From: Acidovorax sp. A79
Lineage (GTDB): Bacteria > Pseudomonadota > Gammaproteobacteria > Burkholderiales > Burkholderiaceae_C
Assembly: GCF_041154505.1 (NCBI RefSeq)
Contig: NZ_AP028672.1
Span: 682,001-746,000, forward strand
Direction: 5' to 3'
DNA: 64,000 nucleotides
Shown piece by piece: positions 51,209-62,047 of the stretch (its first letter is position 1; every line of letters starts with the position of its first letter). The notes under the pieces are model-generated. The model worked only from the letters and a program-made list of their open reading frames with translations, had not been told where the DNA came from and did not search any database. The translations under genes and the position numbers were made by a program.

Positions 51209-53791
51209 TCACTGCGCGGGGGTTGCGGGGGTCAGCGTCAGCGCGTGCACCCAGCGCGCGGGCTGGCGCTGCAGCGCGCGGTAGCCGGTCTCGGCCCACG
51301 TGGTGCTCATGTCGCGGTAGCGCGGCGAGAACACGAGGCCGCTCTGGCCCGTCTGGTAGATGAAGCGCGACTGCTCCAGGTCGGCCAGGTCATACACCGC
51401 GCGCAGCGAGGCCGCATGGCGGTTCACATACGGGCCCGTGGCCTCGCCCGCGTTGTACTGCCCCACGTTCACGGTGTACGCATCGCCATGCGAAGGCACG
51501 CTCACATCGAAGAAACGCGCCAGCGCGGGCACGTTGCCAAAGGGCCGGTGCACGCTGAGCGCGGGGTGCGCCGTGCCCCAGCGCCACCGGGCCGGGTCCG
51601 CCCCATAGGCTGCCTGCAGGCGGTCGAGCGCGCGGCCCAGGGCAGCGGCAGATTGCCCGGCACACGATGCGGGCTGGCACCACCAGGTGTCGTTGCGCTC
51701 CAGGATGCCTTCGAGCGCCGCGCGGTAGTCGCGCTTGCCATAGGTTGCGGTGAAGCGGTCTTCACCGATGCGCGGAATGATGAGGCCGCGCGCGAGTTCG
51801 TCCGTCCAGGCCACGAAGATCAGCGGCGCGGCCTTGCCCGCGTCCATCACGCCGTCAAAGCCTTGCAGCTCTTTCTGGGCGGCGGCCGCCAGCGCGTGTG
51901 CGGACTGCACCTGTTGCAGGTGGGGCAGCAGGCGGCGCGTGGCCAGCGAGGTCACATCGCGGTGGATTGCCTGCATGCTGGCCGCGTCGTGTTTTTCGGT
52001 GGCCTCGATGAGCTGCGCGATGCGCTCGTAGCGGTAGGGCAAGGCCCAGTCCTGCGTGAGGAAGTGCGGGTAGTCCGGCGCCGTCACGCGCTGGTTGGCC
52101 GTGGCGATCCAGCCCCTGGCGCCTTGGGCGCCATCTGCGCTGCCTTTGCCATCGTCCTGCGGGGTTTGTTTGTAGGGCAGCCAGCCCTTCCAGTCGTAGC
52201 GCGCATCCCAGCCGGGGGACGGGGCCACGCCGCGGATGTCGTTGGCGGCATCGCGCAGCGGCACGCGCCCCGCCGCCTTGAAGCGGATGTGGCCCTGGTC
52301 GTCGGCGGCCACCACGCTCTGCATGGGCGAGTGGTAGTGCGCCAGCCCCTCGAAGAGTTCGTCCACGCTCTTGGCCTGGTTGGTCTTCAAGCCCGCCAGC
52401 ACGGTCTGGTTGTCAGCGTCCAGCGCGCTCCAGCGCAGCGCGAGCACGTACTTGCCCAGGTCCAGCACCTCGGCGTGCGACTTCTGCACGTCGCTCAGCA
52501 CCGGCCCATGGCGGGTGCTGCGCAGCGCCAGCTGCACGTCGGCCCCGCCCTTGACGCGGATGGTTTCGCTGCGCACCGTGAAGGGCGCCCAGCCTTCTGG
52601 CGTGCGGTACTGCGCCGCATCGGCCGGGTTGATCTGCTCCAGGTACAGGTCCTGCACGTCCGGCCCCGTGTTGGTGAAGCCCCAGGCCACGCGGTCGGTG
52701 CGCCCCAGCACCACGAATGGCAGGCCGGGCAAGGTGGCCCCCACGGCATCGATGGCGGCGATGGGCGTGCCGTCCGACGCGGTGCCGGCGGGCGCCTGCA
52801 TGCCGGCGAAGTACCAGATGGCCGGGGCCGACAGCCCCAGGTGCGGGTCGTTGGCCAGCAGCGGCTTGCCGCTGACGGTGCGGGTTCCCGCCAGCACCCA
52901 GTTGTTGCTGCCCTTGCCTTCGTTGGTGCCCGCGTTGCGCGTCAATTCATCGGCCCAGGCCAGCATGCCGGCGCTGATCTGCCGCGACAGCAGGCCTTCG
53001 TCCTTGCGGCTGGCTGCCCCGCTGGCCGCCGCCAGTCCGTCGGCACCGCCCGGCCCGGCCGCCGTGGAGCCCGCGCCAGCCGCGCGGTACACCCCAAGCT
53101 GCCGGTACAGCGCGGCGAGGTCGGCCGATGCGGCCGGCTTCTCGCCCGGATAGGGTGGCATCAATTGCCACAGGCGGTCGGTGTCCAGCGTCCGCGCGAC
53201 CGACAGGCGCGCGAATTCCGTTCCCCAGTTGCCGCCCAGGTCCAGCGCCATCATCAGCGCCCAGCCCACGCTGTCCTCGGGCTCCCACACCGCGCCCGCC
53301 GCGCCGCCAGGCTGGACGCCGAGCACATGGAATTCGGGGGGCAGGGCCTGGGGCCGTTTCAGGTGGAACGCGTGGATGCCCTTGCTGTAGGCCTGCAAGG
53401 CCTCCTTGGCATAGGGCGGCAGGCCTGCGTACTGGCGCCGGGCCGCGCCCATGATGTCCAGAGCGCGCATCAGCTTGTCGGTTTCGAGCGTCGCGGGGCC
53501 GAAGACCTCCGACAGCTGGCCATGCATGACCCGGCGGTTGAACTCCAGCTGCCAGGTGCGCTCCTGCGCGTGCACATACCCCATCGCGAACCAGGCGTCC
53601 TGTGGCGTGCGCGCCTGGATGTGGGCCACGTCGGCCCCATCGCGCCGCACCTGCACCGCGCTGCCCAGCCCCGCCACGCCCAGTTCGCCGTCGAGTTTCG
53701 CAAAGCTCCGCTGCACATACACCGCCGCGCCCGCGCCTGCCAGCAGCGCCGCCGCCACCAGCCCCAGGGCCGTCCGCTTCATCCATGCCAT
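51209..53791 (-). CDS. Penicillin acylase-family N-terminal nucleophile hydrolase
   Basis: The 860-residue precursor has a signal (TALGLVAAALLAGAGAAVYV) and an alpha chain. The autocatalytic cut is before Ser295 in EGKGSNNWVL, the family SNNW motif, making the nucleophile of the beta chain. HIQARTPQDAWFAMGYVHAQ is typical of the first part. Substrates of the family include beta-lactams and acyl-homoserine lactones; the true one is unknown here. It should act in the periplasm. Confidence 0.93.
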   Translation of the reverse strand: MAWMKRTALGLVAAALLAGAGAAVYVQRSFAKLDGELGVAGLGSAVQVRRDGADVAHIQARTPQDAWFAMGYVHAQERTWQLEFNRRVMHGQLSEVFGPATLETDKLMRALDIMGAARRQYAGLPPYAKEALQAYSKGIHAFHLKRPQALPPEFHVLGVQPGGAAGAVWEPEDSVGWALMMALDLGGNWGTEFARLSVARTLDTDRLWQLMPPYPGEKPAASADLAALYRQLGVYRAAGAGSTAAGPGGADGLAAASGAASRKDEGLLSRQISAGMLAWADELTRNAGTNEGKGSNNWVLAGTRTVSGKPLLANDPHLGLSAPAIWYFAGMQAPAGTASDGTPIAAIDAVGATLPGLPFVVLGRTDRVAWGFTNTGPDVQDLYLEQINPADAAQYRTPEGWAPFTVRSETIRVKGGADVQLALRSTRHGPVLSDVQKSHAEVLDLGKYVLALRWSALDADNQTVLAGLKTNQAKSVDELFEGLAHYHSPMQSVVAADDQGHIRFKAAGRVPLRDAANDIRGVAPSPGWDARYDWKGWLPYKQTPQDDGKGSADGAQGARGWIATANQRVTAPDYPHFLTQDWALPYRYERIAQLIEATEKHDAASMQAIHRDVTSLATRRLLPHLQQVQSAHALAAAAQKELQGFDGVMDAGKAAPLIFVAWTDELARGLIIPRIGEDRFTATYGKRDYRAALEGILERNDTWWCQPASCAGQSAAALGRALDRLQAAYGADPARWRWGTAHPALSVHRPFGNVPALARFFDVSVPSHGDAYTVNVGQYNAGEATGPYVNRHAASLRAVYDLADLEQSRFIYQTGQSGLVFSPRYRDMSTTWAETGYRALQRQPARWVHALTLTPATPAQ

Positions 53792-53909
53792 CTTTGTTGT
53801 CTCCTGTTGTTGGGTGTGTCGTGTGTCCGTATCGCCCGGGCCGCGACCGGCCCGAAGGAGGTGCCCGGCGCCCGGGCAGCCCCATGGCGGAAGTCCCTCG
53901 CGCAGCCCG

Positions 53910-54845
53910 TCAGCGCAGGCGCACGCTGCCTCCGGCCACGTGGAAGCTCATGGTCGGCGCACTGGGCTCCGTGAAGGAAACGCCCAGCGCGATGTGCCCG
54001 GTGCCATGCAGGATGCAGGCATCGCGCCGCAGCCGCACGGGCGAATCGCTGCCCTCGAACCGCACCCAGGTTCCAAAGCTGCTCATGTCCGTCAGGACGA
54101 AGCCGCTGTTGCGCCAGTCGATGCGCGCATGCAGGCGCGAGACGCGCGGATCGTCGACGCACAGCTGGGCGTGCAGCGCCCGCCCCACCAGGACGGGGGC
54201 GTCGGACGAGGTGAAGGTGCGGTCCACGCCGTGCCACGAGAACTGGATGTGCCCCAGGATCGAGTCTGCCGGCGCAAAGTTGCTGACAAGGGAAGCCTGC
54301 ATGGTGAGGGAGTCGGGCGCCTCGTCCTCGCGCCACTCCACGTGGTAGAGCATCAGCAGCTCGGCCTTGCCGCGAATGTCCATCATGCCCAGCTTGCGGT
54401 ACCAGACATCCGGCGCGGCCCCCGCCAGCAGCACGGTGGTCTCGGTGGCCCAGATCTCGGCCGGGCCGGCCCGCTCGCACAGCCGGGAGGCGACGTTGAC
54501 GGCATCGCCATAGCAGTCGCCATCCACGTCCACCACTTCGCCGCTGGCCACGCCAACGCGCACCTCCATGCGCAAGGGCTGGGGCCAGCGCTCCTGGCGG
54601 GCCTTGTGCTCGCGCAGCATGGCCGCCATGGCGGATACGGCGCTGGCGGCATCGCCAAAAACGCCCAGCACCCCGTCGCCCAGCTTCTTGACCACCCGCC
54701 CCCCGTGCGTCTGGATGGTGTCGCTGATCCATTGCGTGACCTGGGTCACCGCCTCGGTGGCGCGCTCGTTGCCCAGCGCTTCATACAAGGCGGTGCTGCC
54801 CGAGATGTCCGCAAAGACCATCGTCGACAGCACGCTCATGGACAC
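53910..54845 (-). CDS. Class III nucleotide cyclase-like protein with C-terminal FHA domain
   Basis: The 311-residue protein has a class III cyclase domain. TMVFADISGSTALYEALG holds the first metal aspartate, VKKLGDGVLGVFGD the second, and GDAVNVASRLCERAG follows. An FHA phosphothreonine-binding domain with LVGRALHAQLCVDDPRVSRLHARI and MSSFGTWV follows. Cyclase-FHA proteins couple phosphorylation signals to cAMP or cGMP, or are inactive relatives. No signal peptide is visible, so it is cytoplasmic. A Crp-like protein is encoded at 45118. Confidence 0.9.
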   Translation of the reverse strand: MSMSVLSTMVFADISGSTALYEALGNERATEAVTQVTQWISDTIQTHGGRVVKKLGDGVLGVFGDAASAVSAMAAMLREHKARQERWPQPLRMEVRVGVASGEVVDVDGDCYGDAVNVASRLCERAGPAEIWATETTVLLAGAAPDVWYRKLGMMDIRGKAELLMLYHVEWREDEAPDSLTMQASLVSNFAPADSILGHIQFSWHGVDRTFTSSDAPVLVGRALHAQLCVDDPRVSRLHARIDWRNSGFVLTDMSSFGTWVRFEGSDSPVRLRRDACILHGTGHIALGVSFTEPSAPTMSFHVAGGSVRLR

Positions 54846-55204
54846 CGGCCTATTGGTAACATCATGTGAATCAGTTTAGTGCAAGCGCCCTGGCGGCGCA
54901 CCCATGAAAGCGTCAAGAATCGTTGCCTGGCGCCGCCAGGCGTCCGATGGCGCCACCCGGGACCTGACGGCGCCGCGGGGGTGCCCCAGGCAAAGTGAAT
55001 TTCGTGGGCCCGGCGGCACATGGCGGCGGTTGCCACCCGCGATTTGCCGGCCATCCCAAAAAAATCAACAAACACGTAAAAGTTCGCAACAAACAAGGTG
55101 CGTCTGTTGTCTTTACGCAAAAACAGTAGCGCGCCCCTTGCGTGGCGCCTCGCTCCCGCTTAATTTGGCCGACCCTGTTACAAAAAATGCGTCCGCCTCC
55201 CTCC
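54846..55204. other. 359-bp divergent intergenic region, no gene seen
   Basis: I see no convincing gene. The left half is GC-rich and holds a short hairpin CCTGGCG-c-CGCCAGG (54926-54940). From 55060 to 55130 it is A-rich with motifs such as caacaaacacgtaaaagttc and could hold the promoter for the rightward hypothetical gene. An open frame at 54904-55260 has no family features and is not called. Confidence 0.5.
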
Positions 55205-55555
55205 ATGCGCTGGAACAAGCCCAATCTCCGCAACAACCTTCACGACCTTCTGGGCCGTGACAAGCCGTCATCGACGGCCTGGGTGCGCGACCACGGGCTG
55301 GAGGAGGTACGCCGGGCCATGCTGCAAAGCCTGGCGGGCATGAGCGGTTGCGAGGTGGCGCGCATGAACATGCGCCTGCGCTACGCCGGCGACATCGAAG
55401 CGTTGTGGTACCTGCGCACCGATCTCTTCAGCACGCTCGTGCCCTTGCGCGGCGAAACCGGCGCGCGGGGCGTGATCGACCAGGTCACCCCCCTGTTCCA
55501 GGGCCAGTTGCCACGTGCACTGCGCCCGGCCCAGCCCCCTCCCGGCAACGCCTGA
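55205..55555 (+). CDS. Hypothetical protein
   Basis: The 116-residue protein (start MRWNKPNLRNNLHDLLGR) has no motif I recognise. It is charged, soluble and ends in a proline-rich tail. ATG at 55205 is preferred because upstream in-frame starts, including GTG at 55142, lie in sequence that does not look coding. The body includes AWVRDHGLEEVRRAMLQSLAGM and an LWYLRTDLFSTLVPLRGETGA segment, and the third-base pattern agrees with a real gene. Confidence 0.65.
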   Translation: MRWNKPNLRNNLHDLLGRDKPSSTAWVRDHGLEEVRRAMLQSLAGMSGCEVARMNMRLRYAGDIEALWYLRTDLFSTLVPLRGETGARGVIDQVTPLFQGQLPRALRPAQPPPGNA

Positions 55556-55667
55556 CCCGAGCCCCAGCCCGGGCGGACACCCGCCGCTGGCAGGTGCCAT
55601 GCCGCCCGGCATCCCCTGGGCCCAGCGGGCAGGAATCCAGAGGCAGGCGATTGAAGGCAGCACCGAA

Positions 55668-56666
55668 TCAGTGCTGGTGTCCCCAGTAGATCAGCGCATC
55701 CCGCCCTTCCACCGACAGCGATACCGTGCTCCCCACGGGCAGCAGCACCTTGGTCGCCACATGGCCGAAGGGCAGGTTCGTGAGCACGGGCGCCTTGATC
55801 TGCGTGCGCAGCCAGTCCACCACCGACTGCAGCTTGTAGCCCTTGTCGTGCGGCGCGAGCTTGAAGTTGGTGAACTGCCCCAGCACCACGGCCTTCTGCT
55901 GGGCCAGCACGCCGGCGTGCAGCAGCTGGGTGAGCATGCGCTCGATGCGGTAGGGGTGCTCGTGCACGTCTTCCAGGAACAGCACGCCACCCTTGATGGC
56001 CGGCAGGTACGGCGTGCCCACCAGCGAAGCCAGCACCGCCAGGTTGCCGCCCCACAGCGTGGCGCTTTTCACGTAGACATTGGGGACGGCCGGCTTGCCC
56101 GTGGCGGCGTCGGGCTTTTCATTGTTCATGCGCCAGCCCGTGCCTTCGCCATGGCCGGTCAGCAAATCGTCGAAGCAGGCCTCCATGATGTCGTCGGGCT
56201 CGCCGGCCACGCCAAAGTCGGCGCCCAGCGAAGGGCCGGCCCATGACGTGGCGCCCGTCTTGGCCAGCAGCGCGGTCTGGAAGGCGGTGAAGTCGCTCAC
56301 GCCCACGAAGCGCGTGCCGCCCGCGATCGCCTTGGCCACCGCCTTGTAGCGGATGCCCGGCAGGATGCGCGACAGCCCGTAGCCGCCGCGCGAGATCAGC
56401 GCCACATCGGCGCCGCTGGCCGCGGCACGGTGGATGGCGGCCAGGCGGGTGGCGTCGTCGCCCGCGAAGCGGGTGTGCACGGCCAGGGCGTCCGCATCCA
56501 CCTCGACCTCATGGCCCAGGGCCTTCAGCCGGGCGAGGCCGCGTTTGAAGGCGGCCTTGTCCTGCACGGCGCTCGACGGCGAATAGATGTAGATGTGCTT
56601 GGGGCCGTGGTCGTGGCTGCACTGGGAATGGTCGTGACCGGGATGATCGTGTGAATGGTCTTGCAA
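55668..56666 (-). CDS. LD-carboxypeptidase (LdcA-like) with histidine-rich N-terminus
   Basis: The 332-residue protein resembles murein LD-carboxypeptidases, which cut the last D-amino acid from tetrapeptides during recycling. It has HIYIYSPSSAVQDKAAF, the nucleophile region ALISRGGYGLSRILPGI, GVSDFTAF and the acidic FLEDVHEHPYRIERML. The first 23 residues hold a histidine/cysteine-rich stretch (DHSHDHPGHDHSQCSHDHG) unknown in typical LdcA, which may bind metal. No signal peptide is seen, so it is likely cytoplasmic. Confidence 0.88.
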   Translation of the reverse strand: MQDHSHDHPGHDHSQCSHDHGPKHIYIYSPSSAVQDKAAFKRGLARLKALGHEVEVDADALAVHTRFAGDDATRLAAIHRAAASGADVALISRGGYGLSRILPGIRYKAVAKAIAGGTRFVGVSDFTAFQTALLAKTGATSWAGPSLGADFGVAGEPDDIMEACFDDLLTGHGEGTGWRMNNEKPDAATGKPAVPNVYVKSATLWGGNLAVLASLVGTPYLPAIKGGVLFLEDVHEHPYRIERMLTQLLHAGVLAQQKAVVLGQFTNFKLAPHDKGYKLQSVVDWLRTQIKAPVLTNLPFGHVATKVLLPVGSTVSLSVEGRDALIYWGHQH

Positions 56667-56724
56667 AGCGCTCAGGCCGTGAAGGGGCCTGCTCCGTCAA
56701 AAAGAGAGTCCGTCTGGCGCCATG

Positions 56725-58199
<1,475 letters not shown>

Positions 58200-58206
<7 letters not shown>

Positions 58207-58454
58207 TCATCGTCCGGGATGGGCCGCGCCTGCTGCATCAGGCCTTCCATCTGCTGCTTGACCTGCTGCTGGATCTGCTGGCTCTGGTCGCGCACCGTGG
58301 CCGGCTGCGCCGCCGAAGCCGGGGCACCGCCGGCCGGCGCTGCTGTCTGCAGCGACGGCACGGGCGTGCGGACGGCGGACAGCTGCTTTCTGGCAAGGAC
58401 ACCCACCACGGCCAGCGCCACCACCAGCCCGGCCAGACCTACTACAGCACGCAT
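58200..58454 (-). CDS. Small predicted single-span membrane protein
   Basis: The 84-residue protein has an N-terminal hydrophobic stretch (AVVGLAGLVVALAVVGVLA), a proline/alanine-rich middle and a glutamine-rich helix (DQSQQIQQQVKQQMEGLMQQ) near the end. An AAGGAG site lies 8 bases before the ATG. No family is known to me. It reads with tadA and the transporter gene on the same strand. Confidence 0.65.
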
Positions 58455-58563
58455 GAAAAGACTCCTTGGCGGGCGGGGTGCCCGGACCACAGCCGGCGGG
58501 ACCGCCCTGCCCGGCTTGCTACCGGCCCGACTGTAATGGCAAACCGTCGTGGGCACCCCCATG

Positions 58564-58589
58564 AAAAACGGCCGCGCGGGGCGGCCGTT
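58564..58589 (-). terminator. Rho-independent terminator behind the livK-like gene
   Basis: On the minus strand AACGGCCG and CGGCCGTT form a stem followed by TTTTT. It lies about 27 bp behind the stop codon of the branched-chain amino-acid binding-protein gene. Confidence 0.8.
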
Positions 58590-58615
58590 GCGGTGGCGGG
58601 CCGTGCCCGCGGTGC

Positions 58616-59764
58616 TCAGTTGAGCGCCACGCGGTTGCCGTCCTTGTAGGTGTACAGCGTCACGGCGGGCGTGGTCAGCTCGCCCTTGGCCGTGAAGGCG
58701 ATGTTGGCGGTCACGCCCTTGTACTCGGTCTTGCCGATGAAGGGGATGTACACCTTGGGGTCCACCGAGTTGGCGCGCTTCATCGCATCGGCCAGCACCA
58801 TGGCCGCGTCGTAGGCGTACGGGCTGTAGATCTGGAACTGGCCGGGGAACTTGGCGTCGTAGCGCTTCTTCCAGTCCGCCCCGCCCTGCATCTTGTCGAC
58901 CGAGGCGCCGCCGGTGGCGCAGGTCACGTTCTTGAGCGCAGGGCTCTTGCCCGACAGCTCGGGCAGCTTCTCGGTGCACAGCGCATCGCCGCCGAAGAAC
59001 TTCACGTTGCCCAGGCCCAGCTGCTCCATCTGGCGCAGCATGGGGCCGGCCTGCGCGTCCAGGCCGCCGTAGAAGATCGCATCGGGCTTCTTGTTCTTGA
59101 TGGCCGTGAGGATGGCCATGAAGTCGGTGGCCTTGTCGTTGGTGAATTCCTCGCCCAACACCTTCAGGCCCTTTTGCAGGGCGGTGGCCTTGAACACCGA
59201 GGCCACGCCCTGGCCATACGCGGTGCGGTCGTCGATGATGGCCACGCTCTTGAGCTTCAAGTGGTCGGCCGAGAACAGTGCCAGCGCCGCGCCCAACGCG
59301 TTGTCGTTGGCGATCAGGCGGTAGGTGGTCTTGTAACCGGGCTTGGTCAGGTCCGGGTTGGTGGCGGCGGCGGTGATGTGGGGCACGCCGCACTTGTCAT
59401 AGACGGCCGCCGCAGGAATGGACGTGCCCGACTGCAGGTGGCCGACCACGCCCGCCACCTTCTGGTCGCACAGCTTTTGCGCCACGGCCGTGGCCTGGCG
59501 CGGGTCGCCGGCATCGTCTTCGGCAGCCAGCTCGAACTTGATCTTCTTGCCGCCGATGACCAGGTTCTGGGCGTTCAGGTCGTCCACCGCCAGGCGCACG
59601 CCGTTCTCGGTGTCCTTGCCGATGTGGGCGATGCCGCCCGACACCGGACCCGCGTGGGCGATCTTGACGGTTTGCACGTCCTGGGCGAAGGCCGCGTGGG
59701 CAGCCGCAGCGCAGGCTGCGGCGATGGTCAATTGCACGAAGGGGCGGGAAGCACGGCGAAACAC
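58616..59764 (-). CDS. livK: Branched-chain amino-acid ABC transporter substrate-binding protein
   Basis: The 382-residue periplasmic protein has a signal (FVQLTIAAACAAAAHAAFAQ) and the Leu/Ile/Val-binding pattern. Its segments are VKIAHAGPVSGGIAHIGKDTENGVRLAVDDLN, GVVGHLQSGTSIPAAAVYDKCGVPHITAAATNP and YGQGVASVFKATALQKG. It serves a LivHMGF-type importer encoded elsewhere. It could bind other amides or small acids. Confidence 0.92.
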   Translation of the reverse strand: MFRRASRPFVQLTIAAACAAAAHAAFAQDVQTVKIAHAGPVSGGIAHIGKDTENGVRLAVDDLNAQNLVIGGKKIKFELAAEDDAGDPRQATAVAQKLCDQKVAGVVGHLQSGTSIPAAAVYDKCGVPHITAAATNPDLTKPGYKTTYRLIANDNALGAALALFSADHLKLKSVAIIDDRTAYGQGVASVFKATALQKGLKVLGEEFTNDKATDFMAILTAIKNKKPDAIFYGGLDAQAGPMLRQMEQLGLGNVKFFGGDALCTEKLPELSGKSPALKNVTCATGGASVDKMQGGADWKKRYDAKFPGQFQIYSPYAYDAAMVLADAMKRANSVDPKVYIPFIGKTEYKGVTANIAFTAKGELTTPAVTLYTYKDGNRVALN

Positions 59765-59893
59765 GTTGGAAGTCTCCAGAACAGATAGGAAGGGCAGCCA
59801 AGCACCGGTGCACCACCTTGGGGCACGGCTCGGCCCCGCATCCTAGCCATTCACACCCAGGTTTGCGCGCGAATGATATGTAAACATAGCAAC

Positions 59894-59920
59894 TTGACAG
59901 GTCATTAACTGGGCTAATAG
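59894..59920 (+). promoter_or_regulatory. Candidate sigma-70 promoter before rlhA
   Basis: TTGACA (59894-59899) is followed after 15 bases by TAATAG (59915-59920), about 70 bp before the rlhA start. It lies in the AT-rich divergent region with the livK-like gene. Spacing is slightly short. Confidence 0.4.
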
Positions 59921-59988
59921 TGGACTCGTCACTCGGACATCAGCTGCCAGACGCCCCGACACAGGACTGCCTGGGATAATCACGCCCC

Positions 59989-61992
59989 ATGTCCCTCCTG
60001 CCCCATCAGCTCGAACTGCTCTCGCCCGCGCGCGATGCCGAGATCGGCATCGAAGCCGTCAACCACGGCGCCGACGCCGTCTACATCGGCGGCCCGGCCT
60101 TTGGCGCACGCGCCAGCGCGGGCAACGACATCCGCGACATCGAGCGGCTGGTGAAACACGCGCACCGCTTCAACAGCCGCATCTTCATCACGCTCAACAC
60201 CATCCTGCGCGACGACGAACTGGAGGCCGCGCGCAAAATGGCCTGGCAGGTGTACGAGGCCGGGGCCGATGCACTCATCATCCAGGACATGGGCCTGCTC
60301 GAAATCGACCTGCCGCCCATCCAGCTGCACGCCAGCACCCAGACCGACATCCGCACGCCCGAAAAGGCGCGCTTTCTGCAGGACGCGGGCCTCTCGCAGA
60401 TCGTGCTGGCGCGCGAGCTCACGGTGCAGCAGATCGCCGCCGTGCACAAGGCGCTGGGGCCGGTGGATGCCCCAGGCCGCGCCAACATCGAGTTCTTCAT
60501 CCACGGCGCGCTGTGCGTGGCCTACAGCGGCCAGTGCAACATCAGCCATGCGCAGACCGGCCGCAGCGCCAACCGGGGCGACTGCAGCCAGGCCTGCCGC
60601 CTGCCCTACCAAGTGACCGACGCGCAGGGCCGCTTCATCGCGCACGACAAGCACGTGCTCTCCATGAAGGACAACAACCAGAGCGACAACCTGCGCGCGC
60701 TCATCGACGCCGGCGTGCGCAGCTTCAAGATCGAAGGGCGCTACAAGGACATGGGCTATGTGAAGAACATCACCGCCCACTACCGCACGCTGATCGACGA
60801 GATCCTGGAAGAGCGCGAGGCGCAAGGTCGGCCACTGGGCCGGTCATCGAGCGGGCGGACCACCTTCACCTTCACGCCCGACCCGCTGCAGAACTTCAAC
60901 CGCGAGTTCACCGACTACTTCGTGACCGGCCGCAAGGAAGACATCGGCGCGTTCGACACCCCCAAGAACCCGGGCCAGGCCATCGGCTGGGTGACCAAGG
61001 TAGGCCCCGACTTCGTGGAACTGGAGGTGAGCGACCCCGCCACCGTGCTGCACAACGGCGACGGCCTGTGCTACTACGACCTGCACAAGGAGCTGGTGGG
61101 CATGGCCATCAACGTGGCCGAGCCCGTGTCCGCGCGCAGCGTGGGCCAGTGGCGCGTGTACCCCAAGGACCCGATGGAAGGCTTCAAGGACCTGCGCAAG
61201 GGCACCGAGGTCAACCGCAACCGCGACATGGACTGGGTGCGCACGCTGGAGAAAAAGTCCAGCGACCGCCGCATCGGCCTGTGGGCGCACCTGAGCGAAA
61301 CGCCTTGCGGCTTCAGCCTGATGCTGACCGACGAGGATGGCAACGTGGGCTGTACTGATGTGCAGCAGCCGCACCAGCCTGCCACCGATGCCGCCAAGGC
61401 CGAAGCCAGCCTGCGCGAGCAACTGGGCCGCTTCGGCGCCACCATCTTCGCGGTTCACGACATTGCGCTGCAACTGACTGAGCCCTGGTTCGTGCCCGCC
61501 TCGGTGCTCAACGCGCTGCGCCGCGATGCGCTGGCCGACCTGGAAGCAAACCGCGCGCACAACTTCGAGCGCCTGCAGCGCGCCACGCCCATCGAGCCGC
61601 CAGCGCCCTACCCCGAGGACACGCTGAGCTTTCTGGGCAACGTGTTCAACCACAAGGCGCACGATTTTTACGTGCGCCACGGCGTCAAGGTGATCGATGC
61701 GGCCTACGAGGCGCACGAGGAAGAAGGCGAAGTCAGCCTCATGATCACCAAGCACTGCGTGCGCTTCAGCATGAGCCTCTGCCCCAAGCAGGCCAAGGGC
61801 GTGACGGGTGTGCAGGGCACCATCAAGGCCGAACCCTTGATGTTGATCAACGGCAAGGAAAAGCTGACCTTGCGCTTTGACTGCAAGCCCTGTGAAATGC
61901 ACGTGGTGGGCAAGATCAAGCGCCAGGTGCTGAACCAGGTGCCGGAAGCCCCGCTCCAGTTCTACAAAGCCCGGCCGCAAGTCGCGCACTAA
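59989..61992 (+). CDS. rlhA: 23S rRNA 5-hydroxycytidine synthase RlhA, peptidase U32 family
   Basis: The 667-residue protein hydroxylates C2501 of 23S rRNA in E. coli and belongs to the U32 collagenase-like family. Residues C176, C183, C199 and C203 (IHGALCVAYSGQC and GDCSQACRLPY) are the conserved Fe-S cysteines. The signature FKIEGRYKDMGYVKNIT lies near 245. The length fits RlhA and not the shorter TrhP (YegQ, about 450 residues). It is divergent from the livK-like gene. Confidence 0.92.
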   Translation: MSLLPHQLELLSPARDAEIGIEAVNHGADAVYIGGPAFGARASAGNDIRDIERLVKHAHRFNSRIFITLNTILRDDELEAARKMAWQVYEAGADALIIQDMGLLEIDLPPIQLHASTQTDIRTPEKARFLQDAGLSQIVLARELTVQQIAAVHKALGPVDAPGRANIEFFIHGALCVAYSGQCNISHAQTGRSANRGDCSQACRLPYQVTDAQGRFIAHDKHVLSMKDNNQSDNLRALIDAGVRSFKIEGRYKDMGYVKNITAHYRTLIDEILEEREAQGRPLGRSSSGRTTFTFTPDPLQNFNREFTDYFVTGRKEDIGAFDTPKNPGQAIGWVTKVGPDFVELEVSDPATVLHNGDGLCYYDLHKELVGMAINVAEPVSARSVGQWRVYPKDPMEGFKDLRKGTEVNRNRDMDWVRTLEKKSSDRRIGLWAHLSETPCGFSLMLTDEDGNVGCTDVQQPHQPATDAAKAEASLREQLGRFGATIFAVHDIALQLTEPWFVPASVLNALRRDALADLEANRAHNFERLQRATPIEPPAPYPEDTLSFLGNVFNHKAHDFYVRHGVKVIDAAYEAHEEEGEVSLMITKHCVRFSMSLCPKQAKGVTGVQGTIKAEPLMLINGKEKLTLRFDCKPCEMHVVGKIKRQVLNQVPEAPLQFYKARPQVAH

Positions 61993-62047
61993 GGCAAGGC
62001 CGAAGAAGTCCTTGCGCGGGCGTGCGGCCCGTCTCACCGATCGCCGC

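Noticed and set aside
54904..55260. 118-codon plus-strand frame
   Set aside because: Its composition is not gene-like and it crosses the A-rich promoter-like region before the better-supported frame at 55205.
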